A stretch of 64,000 nucleotides of DNA, from contig VXAI01000090.1 of the NCBI GenBank assembly GCA_013399305.1, forward strand, positions 1,670,095-1,734,094. The letters are read 5' to 3'. Source of the stretch: Rostratula benghalensis (lineage: Eukaryota > Chordata > Aves > Charadriiformes > Rostratulidae). The notes under the pieces are model-generated. The model did not search any database, had not been told where the DNA came from, and saw only the letters and a list, made by a program, of their open reading frames with translations. Shown in pieces: positions 1 through 13,339 of this stretch (its first letter is position 1; every line of letters begins with the position of its first letter). The position numbers were made by a program, and so were the translations under genes.

Positions 1-1985
1 TGATCTGAAGATATGAAACAATTCATATGCGAGACTCCTTTTAAAATCTCCATCAGAACATTGTCTGCCTCTTGTCTTCAATCAATTAACAACCAGACTT
101 CACTATGAATAATGGATACATATTAAACATGGAGGTCAGAATACAGATCAAAATCTTTTGTCTAAACGTATTTATGGTGTTGCATTGAAAGCAGACTCTT
201 TCTTGTGATAAAGCTTTTCAGTCAATATTTGAATATACAATAAGCATAGTAGTCTTGAATACTAATGTTAAGAGTATTGATTAAAAATTTTTGCAAGGTT
301 ATTTCCTACTGAGACAGTGTTACCTTAATATGTCATAAGTCTTTGCGGAAACTCTATAGATTTTGTTTATTGGAAAAATCTTTTAGGCAAGTACATTTAG
401 CCATTTAGACACTTACATGGCCACATCTGATCCTCTCATCATGGTTATATGTCCATCCCTACCACATTACTTTGAGATAGAGAAACCGCATCTCCTTTTA
501 CAAACAACATTGAGTATTTCAAAGAAACAAAGAGCCATATCCAGAGAAAAATTTTCAGTCATTACAGCAGAACTTTAAAATATTATAGGAATCCATGTCT
601 AAAGTTATGCTTCAGAATAACAGGCTCATGAACTGCTAAACTTAGGCATAATTTTTTTACACTAAATTGAATTAAATTCTCAAGTGTTCACAGTTGTTCA
701 TAGCTCAGACCAAGTACAGCTTAAGAAATCAGTCTCGTTAGACTCTACAAACTTATAGACACTGCACCTAAATTCCCAAGGGACCGAATTCATCCATCAC
801 ACTCACAGAATTGCTGTTCTTCCTTCCTAGTACAAAAAATTTTGCCCTCCACACAGAATAATGGTGCACATTTGGCAAGAGAGGAGTGAGGTGCCCAACC
901 TCTTGCGCCTGTGGGGTATTTGCTGAAGAAGGAGAAGAGGGGCTCTGAATAGAGCAGGGCAAGCTGAGGACCTTTGCTTCCCTTTCCCTCCAGCTAAATG
1001 AACAGACTAATCAGAAAATGGAGTACCTCTGACTGATTCTTTCAAATAATCATTGCGGATATTTATAGTTTTATCTGGTTTAGAGATTCTAGAGCTCAAA
1101 TTCTTGTGGGTTTATGCAGAGAATGCTTCAGTCCTTGAGTAAGCTCCAGAACTGGGCGACAGCTCAGGTACCCCATAGGTGTAAAAGCTAAGGTACACAA
1201 GCATTTCCTATAACTAGCTGCAATAACATCAGGATAATTGAGAAAGGGACTTGGACATGGTCTCCCATATGACCAAAAAGTGATCTCATACCTGTGTATG
1301 TTTAAATAAAGATGAAGCTTTTCCAGATAAAATGCCAGTGAATTATTAAAAAACAAACAAACAATCAAAAAAACCCCCTAATAATTTATGAGAACTTAAC
1401 TAGAAGTGGGAAAAATTAATGCAAAACCAGTTGTCTTCCGAACAGAATAATTCAAACCACAGCAGTGGTACAGAATCTTCTTTCCTTCCTTTGTCTCAGA
1501 GAAATGAGGTCTTATGACCATACAGAGAAGTTGGGGTGAATTTCAGTTATTATCTTTTGCATGGACTTATAGCCATATCACTTAAAGAACCATCAATTGG
1601 CATTGACTGTAAATTTGGATAAGTAGGCTACATAGCACATTGTAATATATATACTGCAGCCAGTGAATACTGGACAGTCCTGCTGAAGATCCACATCCAT
1701 CACACTGCTGACAAAAATTAAAATGCGTCTTTTTTTTTTTTTTTTAATCCCTCTAGCTGGTGTAAACTTTTTTTACACAGACCCACTTAGTAATAATAGC
1801 CCAACCTCTTGTGTTACAGATCCTGTCTCTCAGGTTGAGAAGCAGCTGATTCATTGCTAAGTCCCCACATTTAAATTGCAACTGCAATGAGTCAGATTAA
1901 ACAAACAACCAAAGAGCAAACCCAAGCAAAACCATAATTTGTACCAGAATGCATTGTGCCAATAAGTCATTGAAACTCCACACAT
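1..1985. other. Non-coding AT-rich DNA
   Basis: No gene is seen here. The short open frames on both strands have no start context, splice signals or recognisable protein features. The segment holds an A/C-rich stretch near 1348-1376 and a T-run at 1730-1745. The first CR1 element begins at its right edge. Confidence 0.7.
1730..1745. repeat. Poly-T run (16 T)
   Basis: An uninterrupted run of 16 T. No target duplication or retroelement body is visible next to it, so it is treated as a simple mononucleotide repeat. Confidence 0.9.
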
Positions 1986-2524
1986 GAGGTCATCCTCTCC
2001 CTCTGCTCTGCCCTGATGAGGCCATATCTGGAGTACTGTGTCCAGTTCTGGGTCCCCCTGTTCAAGAAGGATAGGGAACAGCTGGAGAGGATCTAGTGGA
2101 GGGCTACGAAAAATATCAAGGGAATGGACCACCTGTCTTATTAGGAGAGGCTGAGAGACCTGGGTCTGGAGAAGACTGAGCGGCGATCTCATCAATGCTT
2201 ATAAATATTTACTGGGAGGAGTTCCACAGCATGAGGCCAGACTCTTCTCAGTGGAGCCTAGTGACAGGACAAGGGGCAAGAGACACAAGCTAGAACGCAA
2301 AGAAATTCTATCTCAACATGAGGAAAACCTTCTTTACTTTGAGAGTGTTAGAGCACCGGAACAGGCTGCCCAGAGAGGTTGTGGAGTCTCCTTCTCTGGA
2401 GATGTTCAAAACTTGCCTGGATGCATTCCTGTCCAGCCTGCTCTCAGTGAACCTGCTTTGGGAATTTGGACTAGCTGATCTCCAAGGGTCCATTCCAACC
2501 CCCACAAATCTGTGATTCTGTGAT
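1986..2524 (+). mobile_element. CR1 LINE, 5'-truncated, plus orientation
   Basis: The plus strand matches the 3' part of the avian/reptilian CR1 retrotransposon. It begins inside the reverse-transcriptase ORF with the stretch about the first chromosome-like 'ctctgccctgatgaggcc', and runs through the typical 'gacaggacaaggggcaa' and 'gaacaggctgcccagagagg' segments. It ends with the family 3' terminus, where ATTCTGTG is repeated at about 2512-2522. The frame is broken: there is a TAG near 2094, further stops and small indels, so it encodes no working protein. Only the last part (about 2318-2515) stays open. CR1 integrates by target-primed reverse transcription and is usually 5'-truncated without clear target duplications, as here. 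Divergence looks moderate. The exact 5' boundary is uncertain by about 10 bases. Confidence 0.93.
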
Positions 2525-3867
2525 TTAATTCTTTAGATTCAAAATAAGGAACTTAAGCTCTATCAATTAACATGATATGTCATGGATTTTCTTGATTTTG
2601 CAATGCGGAATAAAATCTTTCTGCAGATTTTTCATCTTTCTCATTCCACTCAGTATTGCTCAGGGAACGTACTGACTTTCACAAAATTACCTTAAGGGTG
2701 ACCTTACAAGAACATTAAATCAAAAACTAAAATCCACCTGACATATTTTGAAGATTATTTTTTTTTAATGACAAAAAGTAGTAGTTCTCCTGTTTCTCCC
2801 TACAAAACAAGGTAGAAGCTGACCTTGACAATTGCAGCCTACAGAAAACACTTCTGAAATTGAGAGCAGCTGGAAAGAATGCAGTACAACCATACGAAAT
2901 GGAGAATGATATGACTTAATCCACACAGAGTGTTATTTGCATCGTATGTTTCTTCAGTTTCTTCAAATCACTCATAACCTGCAGGTGGATAGAAGCACTG
3001 ACACCCTGTCTCTTCACCTCATAGTAATGCTTATGAAATGAAATCCAGTCTTATGAAGAAAAGAAAATGGAAAGGAGACAGGTTTGTGAAGTCCTTTCAG
3101 ATGAAAACTGAGCTGAACTGTCATAACTGATTAATTAACCTTGTAAAAAAGGGATTTTGGGAATTTGCGAATTAAAAAAAAAACCAAAAAAAAGACCTTC
3201 ATAAAAAATGAAAATATTCTGTTCTATTTCCACAGTTAATTATTTTTTTATTGTTCTGTCCTTTTAAGTTGACAGTCCATTTGTACTTTTAAAGTCAGCA
3301 ATAAGTTCAAAATTGTGCTGCAGAGCAATGACTGTGTTCATGCTCATCCATAGCTGTGAGCTGAAAAGCAGTGACATTTGTGCTACAAGACACATGAACT
3401 TTCTGAGAAATGCACTAAGCACTAGGAATTTTTACTGACTCACTAACTCTCACTGCATTACCATAGGAAATTACTGGAACAAAGATTTCCTGGAGGCTGT
3501 GATTCAAAAGGAACGCAGACAGATTTTCTCAGGTACAGAATGACTCCACAAACTTTTCAGAAGATTTGTTTTATTATTTTTTTGTTTGTGCTTTTAGCTG
3601 TTGATGATAGATAGATAATACTTGGAGTGAAGTGGGTGGGTGGGTGAAACAGCGTATGCATTCAAAAAGGCACAACAGAAGTGGTACTATCACATACGCT
3701 TCACTATCATATTTACCTCTGAAAGATCTGATGTCTAATTTATGTTCTAGATGGAGCATCTCAGTGCTAAATAAAATGGGAATTTAGGAAACGTCATCAT
3801 AGAATCAACATTTATATCAATTCTCAGTCATAGCTGTCATCTCATAAGCAACCAGTTTTCTATTAGC

Positions 3868-4010
3868 TGGGAGCTTGTCACGGTCTTGAGTTCTAATGAA
3901 AGCAATTAGCCATTTGCATGTATTCAGTTTGCAAGCTGTCATATAATGATTCATACCGTTGATGTTAATGAAACCTGTCTTGTAAAAACAATTCTGATGG
4001 CAGATCCTCG
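3868..4010. promoter_or_regulatory. Possible conserved enhancer-like element
   Basis: This stretch contains a perfect POU octamer ATTTGCAT (3912-3919). Homeodomain-type cores lie close by: CAATTAG at about 3903-3909 and TAATGATTCAT at about 3944-3954. It is complex sequence without repeats, unlike the surrounding runs. Clusters of such motifs are typical of conserved non-coding elements in vertebrate gene deserts. No alignment to another species is available, so the call rests on motif density only. Confidence 0.2.
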
Positions 4011-4075
4011 GCTGTCATCCCACCCTTTCCATAATGCTCATGCAGTTTGTGTCATGCCACGAACATGAATTATGC

Positions 4076-4096
4076 AAAAAAAAAAAAAAAAAAAAA
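4076..4096. repeat. Poly-A run (21 A)
   Basis: An uninterrupted run of 21 A. The DNA upstream shows no open frame or retrogene body, so it is more likely a mononucleotide microsatellite than a retrocopy tail. Confidence 0.9.
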
Positions 4097-6029
4097 TTAG
4101 ATTGCAAGCAGCGATGCCACAGCTTTAGATTGTATTTCCACATTCCTTAAAGAACTGAAACTGCCATGAACACATCTGCAGGGCTGAGGCATGGAGTCAG
4201 GTCTTGATGCTGCTTTTGCTGCATTAGCAACCATGTGAAATTCCTGAATCTCCATCCATTTGTTTCTGTTTCATTGACTTCTATCACTTTAATAATAGAA
4301 CTGGAGGTAGGTATTTCTTAATGTTTGCTTTATAGTTTTCCTTTTTGCCATCATTTAAGTCCAGAGCTGAAGGGGACAAGAGGGAGTGTAAACACGCCTA
4401 TTCATTTTATTAGCAAAACTACACAGTGTCTTCCCTAAGTGCCTGCTTAAGGTTACAGCTTCTGCTGATGTTCCCTAAGTGTTTCACTCTGAGCTGCTAG
4501 TGTGCAATCACAGGCTGGTTATTTTTTTACAATGTGAGAATAAACTTCCAGTGTGTTAAATACAAGTGGTCTTTACAGTCCACAAAACCACTTAGATTTG
4601 AGGGATTGAGTCAATCATCATATTAGAAAGAAGAAAGTTAATGCTTCCTCTTTGGTAGTATATAAATGACCAATGCCGCTGCTAAATTTCATTCCTCTTT
4701 AGAAAAATAGAGCATGGTTCCTCATAGAGCATGCATTAAGCAAACAGGACACTTAATGCCAAACATTAAGGAGTTCAAAAGTCTTATTGTATATGCTACC
4801 CCAAATTTCAGTAACTTTATGCTTTTTGATGCAAAAATGAAGAAGAAAACCCCAACCAAACACGAAGTCGCCAATCCCCAAACCCCAATAACTTTTAGAA
4901 GTAAAATTAATTCTTACATTAACCTTGACAGCAGGGGAATAGAAGGAACCGTCTCTTTATAACATTCTGATCTGTAATGCTACAAGGCAAAACATTAAAA
5001 ATAATGGCAGATAATTGTTATGCTCCAAGAGAAAATCTTGGGAATACAAAGGGCTGATTTACTAAAAGCCATTCACCTGATAGATTGAGAGTTTCACTGA
5101 ACAGGAGAGGAAGGAAGTCAAGGCATGAAAGCTGTAAAGCTACAGTTCAAAACAAAGGCAAAAACTGTACATATGCCATGGGAAGACAAGGCAGGAAAAC
5201 AACATAATCAGGCTGTTGACTGATTGAAAAAGATTTAGTTTTAAAAATTAGTAGCTGGAGACTAATGTAATAAAATGAGAAAGTCTTGTATGAAAAAAAA
5301 ATAGTTAAACAGTTTATATGAGTGAATAAAAAGGGAGGACAGTAGGTGGCAATAAAGAGAGGGTGAGGAAAGTGGCTTCTATACTAGCCTCATTTGAATT
5401 TCTTCTACAAGAAAAAGTTGTGATTTAAGAGGATAGGAAGGTTTTGCTGGCTGTATGGGATGGAGTGGCTGACATCTACATTCAGGGAGTTGAGGTACTG
5501 GGAATGGGCAGCAGAAGTGTCAGGGTCAACTCTGTTTTTCCTACTTCTTGCTACATCATGTAACAATGTGGGAAGTATTCATGCAAAATACTTTTGGTAA
5601 ATCACTAGAAAGCCTAAAGATGACCACCACCTGGAGAAAAGACAAGTCATACCACAAAACAAGTGGTCCTGATGGCTGACCTGATAGAAAACTAAGTCAA
5701 CTAAATCATTAATTTTGTGACAGTCATGCAGTCATGTTTGAAAAGTCGAAATATTCCTGGGGAGGAGAAGTAGAAACCACAAAAAAGCATAGTCATTGTC
5801 TTCAAATATAAAGAAAGCAAGAGGTTAAAATTTATCAGAAGCAAAGAAACAATCTTCAAATCTCTGACAAAATGGTTTGGTTTGGTTTGTTTATTTTATC
5901 TGGGAGAACAGCTCTGCTGCATTCATTCTTGCCTGCATGGCCCTTACACAGGGCAGTAGTCATTACTGTAGCAAACAGTATGTATTCCAAAAGAATGCAG
6001 TTTTAGTCATTCTGAAATTGCTATGTGAT

Positions 6030-6092
6030 ATCATAGAATCATAAAATTATTTTATTTTTTATGTGGGAACATAAAATACAATTGATCTAGGT
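6030..6092 (-). mobile_element. Possible CR1 3' tail remnant
   Basis: The plus strand begins TCATAGAATCATAAAATT, which resembles the reverse complement of CR1 3' octamer repeats. About 40 bases later it has GATCTAG, where CR1 3' UTRs typically have GATCATCTAG. The part between is AT-rich and badly diverged, so this is either a very old CR1 tail or chance similarity. Confidence 0.3.
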
Positions 6093-9000
6093 TTTTTTCA
6101 CTTTTATAAGCAGGGGTTATATAGATTCACAGTAATGTGTAAGGTATAGCACTCTCCTGAATAGTTTTTCCCAACGTTTTGCCATCACCATTCTGTTTTA
6201 CAAGAACGTTTGGGGTTTTTTTCCAAGGATCATTATTCTTGACTACTACAGCCCAAAAGTTCAGCTTGATAGGCATTTTAGAACTGTGAATTAATTATAA
6301 CACTGTTCTGCATAACCTACTATTCTTTTTTTCTTTTAACTCATTTTCTGTGTTTCTCTTTTTTATTGCTTTCAGAGGAATCCTAAAATTACAACTAAAG
6401 TATAAGTTCCTTGCTTTCAAAGATATTAAAAATTTATTTGTTTAAATCCAAAAATGAGTTAAAACTAAGGTTAAATTTTATGTAAATAATATATTAATTC
6501 AGTTTAGAAAGAATTGAAGATTTAAAGGGAATTAATACTCTGTGTACTTCATTAAACTTTGTTCAGATGTAAGAACTCTTACTTAAAAAACTTCACATGT
6601 GTGTACAAATATTACCAATTACAGTAGGTTTAGTTTTTTTGAAACTCAGTCTATGAGTACAACATAGCCTCATAGAAATGCTGCATCTTCCTTAACAGAA
6701 TTATGGTCCTTAATAATTAACATGTTTTTCTTCCTTCCATGGTATAGAAATCTTAAACTGTAAAAATAGTTGTATGTGGACTTTGAATTCTTGAACACCA
6801 TGTGAAGCAGCTTTCCGCTGTTTTGCTGGAATACAGATGAGAACTACTCTTTCATGGACAGAATGCATCAAATGACTCAGACTAACTGTGCATCTGCAAT
6901 TATTATATGAACAAGGGTAGAGGTGCAAATGATAGCTTTAACAAATGCTGAACAGAAAGGTTAGCTCTCCTGAACAGAAGTTATGTAAAGTATCAAATGT
7001 TTTTTCTTTTAACACATCTGATGATACTACATATTTTTATTTTAGCTATTGATTGCTGGAGAGGAACATACGACAAGACACTCTATGGAAAGCTTGTGCA
7101 GGAACTAGAGATTATAAGATTAACTGAACATGTATAGATTTACTATCTCAGTAAAACCTATTGAGTGTGTTCCTCATGCCAAGTATGCCTATGGGATAAG
7201 CAAATAGTTCAGATTGAGTGGGAATAATGGGCAGGTAAAGTTAAAAAGAAGCATATGGAAAAGACCTTAAGTATCTTAAATTCCACTTTCCAGGAAGAAC
7301 TACCCATCAATATCTATAGAGTTCACATTGCTTCTAGTCAGCTTTGAGAAACCACACTTAAGCATCTGTATAACCTGCTTTCAGTCAAGAAAGATTCTTA
7401 CTGGTGTCCAAAATCTAACCCTAAAGGAAAGCAGGTTAGGAGTAAACGGAAACAGGGAGCTGATGGGGAAGCAGAATGTCACCAGGAGTCCTGCACCTCC
7501 AGTACATGCTTGGAGACATCAAAATTATCTAAGGGAGAGGTACCAAAACAGACAGGGAGGATTCCCATGGGCTGCTAATAGAGTTACCTCAAATAAGACA
7601 TTCTTTTTTTTAACACTCAACTGGTTATATGCTGAGATGAGAAAGAACTGTAAAAATAAAAAACCTAGGTGTGAAAGCTGGTGCTGCCAGATCCCAGCTT
7701 TCTAATGGGTACAAACTAATAACCATCTGCAGAGGGTAAGGGGGGCAGTGGGTAATATAATAGCAATTAAGTGATTAGAAACATTTTATTATTTAATTTA
7801 ATCTTATTCATGGGCAATTATATTTATCTATTCTTGTTTCAGCATTCTCCTTTGTTTTATTCCTATTACTATTACTCATTTTCCATTGTTTTTAATGTCT
7901 TCCTAGCCTTCTACAGTCTAAATAAATGGGCTCTCTCATCCTAAATGTAATGATGTAAACTATTGGAAAATGAGAAAAGTACTTAAAAATAATGATCTAA
8001 TGTTTTAAACTTGTTAAGTGGCCATTAAACTTGTTCTGCTCAAAAAGCAAACAAGTTTCAATAGAAGGACAAGAAAATAATAATAATAAAAATGAATTAC
8101 TGGGTCCTGAAAAATCTATGAAGGAGCACTAATCCACTCTACACAGTTAAAGACTTGTGAAGAATCCAAGTAAATTATCCTAATGATGAATAAGAAAACA
8201 CCAGACCATAATTACTTACAGTCAAATTGCCTTGGAAATCTCATGTAATTTTTGAGAAAAACACTAGTATTACCACTCAGTTACTTAATTTTCCGTATGT
8301 GAATGTACACAGATTTAAAAAAAAAAAAAAAGTGTGACATCATTCAAGAATAATAGGTTAGAAGCTAACTTAAATATGGTAAACTAAATAAATCTCTTTA
8401 GAAAATGTGCACCTTAAAAGCTTTTAATCATTATGCCTCACATCTGTTATCAGCTACTCGAGGAAACCTAAGTATGAAAATATTGTATTAACGTCTCATG
8501 TAGGCACGTCACAAGGGAAACTGCCTCTAAAAAATTCCACATCATCAAATACTACCGACTGCAATCCTGAGAACAGATTTGTGGATGAGTATTACTATTC
8601 ACAAAACAGGATCAAAGGGGAGGCATTTTACAAGCTTGTGCAGCTACAAAAAAGTGTTCAAGCATTCATGTCAGGGTTCAAAGAGAAGTTGGCAGGTGAC
8701 AGGCTTCTGAGCTTCGTGAGTGCCTGCTATAGATGATATTTTATATTATGAAAGATGACCATGAAATAAACAGAGCATCAACACAAAGAATTCACATTAT
8801 TTGGGCATGCTTTATTCTCACCTTCAGTGCAACAGTAAAACTCACCTTTTGAGGTCCTCAGGACACCTGCCTGGCCTGAGGTTTTATATAGGTAGCTACT
8901 ATTTCTTGGATAGTATCTTCAGGCTATATTCTCGATATATAAATACAGATATATATCTAAAATAATTTGGCTATAATATTAGTTCTGCCTTCACTTGATA

Positions 9001-10033
9001 CAGAAGAAAGGCAGGTAATGCCTAGGAAAAGATCAATAGACTTTGCCTCTGTTTGTCTGTTATCAATACTGTGGATCAGATAAGTGAACCAGTTGGCAGA
9101 AGGATATGTGAACTGAACTCAGGTAACTATTTGTACTCCATGAGATGTGGACACAAGATATGTTTAGCAACCTTGTTTTAAGTTTTTGGAGAGAGAGCAT
9201 TGAAATCACTGATACTGGCTTTACACCACTGTGCAAGAAGTACCTTAACAAAATTTTGTCCTAGCTACTGTTGGAAAAAAAAAAAAAAATCACCAGCTCT
9301 GAGGATTTGAACTAAATTATCTATTAATAAAGATTCTCTTGTTTATTTTCAGGTCATTAGGCAAAGTATGGTTGGTTTTCTGCCCTCATGCATTGCCAGT
9401 TTGCATTCCTCTAACATAATGGATAGCATTCCTTTCAAGATACATTCTAGAGCAAATGGAAGAACCGATATTGAAAGAGCTTAATCTTTAATGGTAGTAT
9501 GAAATTTAGTACTACATTTATCTCATTTATACAGGTGAAGAGAAAACACCCACGGCACCCTGCTGGTAGATTTTGGGCCTGCCTCTCTTTGCTGGTGTTG
9601 TTCTTTCCCATCATGTCTTTTAATAGCTTAGACTCTGCCAGGGCACTATGGCCAGACCCATCATGTCTGCAGCACCTCATCCCCCACTCTCCTCTCTGGA
9701 AACTATAGGACTTTCATCTTCATCTGCACTGGCCCCATGATCAGCTTTGTGCTCCTTTGCTTCTGCAGCTGAGTGTCAAACTGCTGACTTCTTGCTCTCA
9801 TATGCCCTTGATTTCATGCATGATGCTCCTCCTGGTGCTCCCCCCCGGTGCCCATGGCTCTTGCACTGGCTCCAATCTCCCAGGGCACTTCTGCCACTGA
9901 GGCTGGGGCATCCACACCTGAAACCACCACACCTTCCTTTTTCATCCTCCTTTCCCTGATTTTTGCTCATCCCCTGGGACTATCTGTATAGAGGTCCATC
10001 CTTCTAAATAGACTAGACTAAATTAGAGTAGAA
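6093..10033. other. Non-coding single-copy DNA
   Basis: No gene is supported. A 125-codon open frame at 7328-7705 (plus) has no recognisable domain and begins at a non-ATG codon. A-runs occur at 8317-8331 and 9275-9289. A C-rich, more GC-rich patch lies at about 9820-9960. A good splice-acceptor-like sequence ends at about 9534, but no matching donor follows. Confidence 0.6.
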
Positions 10034-10134
10034 TGTGTGTGTATATATATATTTACATACATATATACACGCACATTATGTACACTTATATAAATATATA
10101 TACATATACACACACTATATATATATGTATATGA
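10034..10134. repeat. Compound TG/TA/CA microsatellite
   Basis: About 100 bases of alternating purine-pyrimidine dinucleotides: (GT)n, (TA)n and (CA)n tracts with interruptions such as GCACATTATG. It is an old, interrupted compound dinucleotide repeat. Alternating tracts of this kind are prone to length change and to non-B structures. Confidence 0.85.
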
Positions 10135-13100
10135 ATAATTACAGGACTTTAAGGCAGGACAGTAGGAGCAATTATTTCCTTGCAAAAGAATAAAAAACTA
10201 TGACTTGTCCCCTGCTATGCCCACTGGTCTGTGCTATGATTTTCCATAAGAGTCAAATTGATATGAGGCCACTTATTCATACAAATAACACACGTGAGGA
10301 AGCCAGAGGACACACATTCCTTGTCCATGTCAACTCTTTAGGTATGCTTTTACAAGGAACCAGCACAAAGCAAAGTTACCTCTTTTTTTTCAAAGTTGTT
10401 TTCATGTCGGATGTCACGAAATAAACACATCTGTGCTTAATCTTCTGCAGAAAAAAACACCGAGTACCTTGTACTTTGTCAAAACCAAGTGTGGTAGTTT
10501 CTTTACTGGGCTCCCAGTTTTCACATTTACTTTCCAAACTCCCCTCACACACACGACTGAAACAAAGGAGGTTATTTATGTGCACACATGTGCAGTTGGT
10601 TTCCAACATCAGTCTTTCTTGGGTGACATTTATAAAGGTTTTGAAATTGAATTGTACTCACTTGACTTATTTCTCCTTGATGCGTGCTTTGTTCCAGCCA
10701 GTTGGGTGTGTATAAATAGTAGTTTGTGTATTCCTTGACAACTTCCTGAGTTAGAACAGCACGTTTGGTCAATCACAGCAGAAAGAGCAGCAGGGAAATA
10801 CTTTTACCCAGCAGGCACAACCATGCCATTTGTTGACTAGTAAAGTGGGTTCTTGTGTCACAAGTGATGGTTTTCAGTGATGATCTTTTGCTTGCTATAA
10901 TCACTATCAACTTTTCTGCTGTGCTTTAGAAAGATGGTCCATCTGCTGCATTATCTCTTGACAGCTCTAATTTGTTGAAGGGAGAAAATGCATGTAAGAA
11001 AAACAGAGTTAGGTGACTCAACTGCTTCTGAGCTGGTGTTTGGGTAAGCCTTTAAAAGATGGGTATTCCTCTTTCTTCTTTCCTTTGCTAATCTTGACTT
11101 CTTGTGGCTTCAGGAAGAAGGGAGATCTCTAGCTCATGTTGTTTTTCTATTTTTAAGTGGGCATTTCTCCATCAACAGTACCTGGAAATTTGTTTATTCC
11201 TACAGGAATCAACAAGGACATCCTTCTTCAATATTGCAGCCAATGAGTCTGAAATTCCTTTTCTCTTGTAAGTCTATAGAATCTATAAATTTACATATAA
11301 TATTCAGCTGAAAAGAATTCAGATTATCTATTTCTATCTTGCATCCATTTTGCATCTACATGTCTCTTAGGCTGTAGCAGTCATCATATTTGTTGAATAA
11401 ATAACATGCTTTGGATTTTGTCTCATGACCAATGTTAAAATGTGCTATAGGCACATAAAAAGCAAATTAGAAGGTATAGGTTTTATGAATAAATCTAATT
11501 ATGAGTAATTATAGCAAATTATAAACTAACAGGTTAATTGGTAGATTTTAAAATTAATAAAATTGTCATTTCTATCTTTCATTCTTTTCTCCAACAAATG
11601 CATAGAAAACTTAGAGGTACTCACCTCTCACAAGATGGTTTTCTGTTTGAAGGGAATGGTATGGGTGTGTGTGGGCTTCCATGAGATCTACAGAATTCTG
11701 GAATTTCCAAAACAACTCTAGATTTTAAAATATGAGAGAAACTTATAACATTTCACCATTAACATTTCATGACTCCCTCATATGTACTTAGAAAGGTTGT
11801 CATTTGCATATTATTACCTTTGCTGCACTATGATAGAATTCCTTACTTCCTGTAGGTCTGTGTCATTTAACTAAACTACTCTTCATTTTCCTTATGTATG
11901 TTGATTTTAACGCAGCAAGACAGCTTGATCTGGGATGTGTTGTGTCTTAATATTGGTCAATAAAGCAGTAGGGCACTATGTAAATTCGCTTCCCTTCATT
12001 GCCGTGACCCATTCATGTAGCGACTTACTGGAATGTAACGCCTGTATTCACATTTCTGTTGTCCCATAAAATTAAGAAAATTCAACTGAAGATAGACTAC
12101 TTTGTATAAATTCCCAAATCAATGTGAGAAGCACAAGGAGCACCTGATTTCATATTGCGTTGTGAAATAGAAATACAAGGGGACAAGCTGAGCCTACGTA
12201 ATTCTACAACACAAAAATTGCTTGCAGAATTGTCTCCTCTTGGTGATCTCTTGTAGCAATTTGCCACAAACCTAGATCTTCATTCAAAGGCAATGACTGA
12301 TCTAGAGTCTCTTTATCCTTTCCTTGTCCATCTTAGTGATGGTACCTCTCAGGATACGCATTGTACCCTGAAACATGTTTTGGATCTTAATATATGACAG
12401 ACAACTAGCTAAATATTAGTGTACCCAGGCCTGCATGCTAGTTTATTATCATTGCTATCTTTGAGAAATAAATAAATGGGTAACTTATGACCATAGGCTA
12501 CATACATGAAGAAATTTTATATTTATTTGTCAATTGTCTTTCAGGAAATTTATATTTATTTATTTTTAGCCTCATTTGCAGGAGTCTATATTGTATATAG
12601 CAAATACATTTCAAGCCTGCATAGGAAGAACTTTATTTTAAGTGAAAATACCATTTTTTCCTTTAAGTTTTATTTTATACAGGATTTTTTTTTCATTCTG
12701 TAGTCAAATACTGAACCAAATACACTAAATTAATTTACACTGGGTGAATGCTACAGAGCTATTTTTTCAAACAGTACTAAGCATGATAAAACACAATTTA
12801 GTGTTCGCCATGTGCACACAGTTCAGCCTCCTTTGTCTCTTAAATCTTTAGACTTAGCATTTAATAAATAAAAATTATTAATCCACCTGTTTGCATTTCT
12901 GAAAATGTCAGTGTCTGTTTTGACAGAAAATAGAATGCCTATAAATATATCAGCAATATGTGTTATCAAGGCAATTGAGACCTGAGGCTCAAACAACTTC
13001 ATTCTTGATACCGTCAACAGGGAAAAACCAGATATATTCTGTTTTGAAGAAACTGTCACTAAGATTTACATATGTTTTAACAAATTTTATTAAAGAAGAT

Positions 13101-13339
13101 AATGCTACAAAACTTCAAAAAGATTTATAGTAACTGAGAAGGAAGAAAAAGTCATAAACCCTTTAGTCAAACACAGTGCCATTTCAGTAGATTGAATTAA
13201 TATTTTGACTCATGACACATTTTGAAATGAACTGATGTCTTTTAGTTACTAACCTCAGATATGCAAGGATGTCTCCACTGTTGCCAGGTGGTTAGAACCT
13301 AGATGGTATAGTTTATCTTCTATTCAATTAAGATTTATA

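Larger units (their letters stand above)
2525..6029. other. Non-coding single-copy DNA
   Basis: No gene is supported. There are small GATA (about 3604-3617) and GTGG (about 3632-3646) simple repeats, a 21-base A-run (4076-4096) and a GGTTT-type repeat (about 5872-5891). A motif-rich possible regulatory stretch at 3868-4010 is listed separately. A minus-strand splice-like pair (3766 down to 3717) brackets a 50-base open segment but has no other support. Confidence 0.6.

Noticed and set aside
4076..4096. A-run as the tail of a processed pseudogene
   Set aside because: No coding relic, target duplication or polyadenylation signal at the right distance is seen upstream.
7328..7705. 125-codon plus-strand open frame followed by a GGTAAG donor-like site
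   Set aside because: It begins at a non-ATG codon, the stop lies before the donor, no good acceptor precedes it, and no family is recognised.
10965..11043. Exon-like segment between a good acceptor and a GTAAGC donor
   Set aside because: All three frames contain stops, so it is not coding. Chance or a non-coding exon cannot be told apart.
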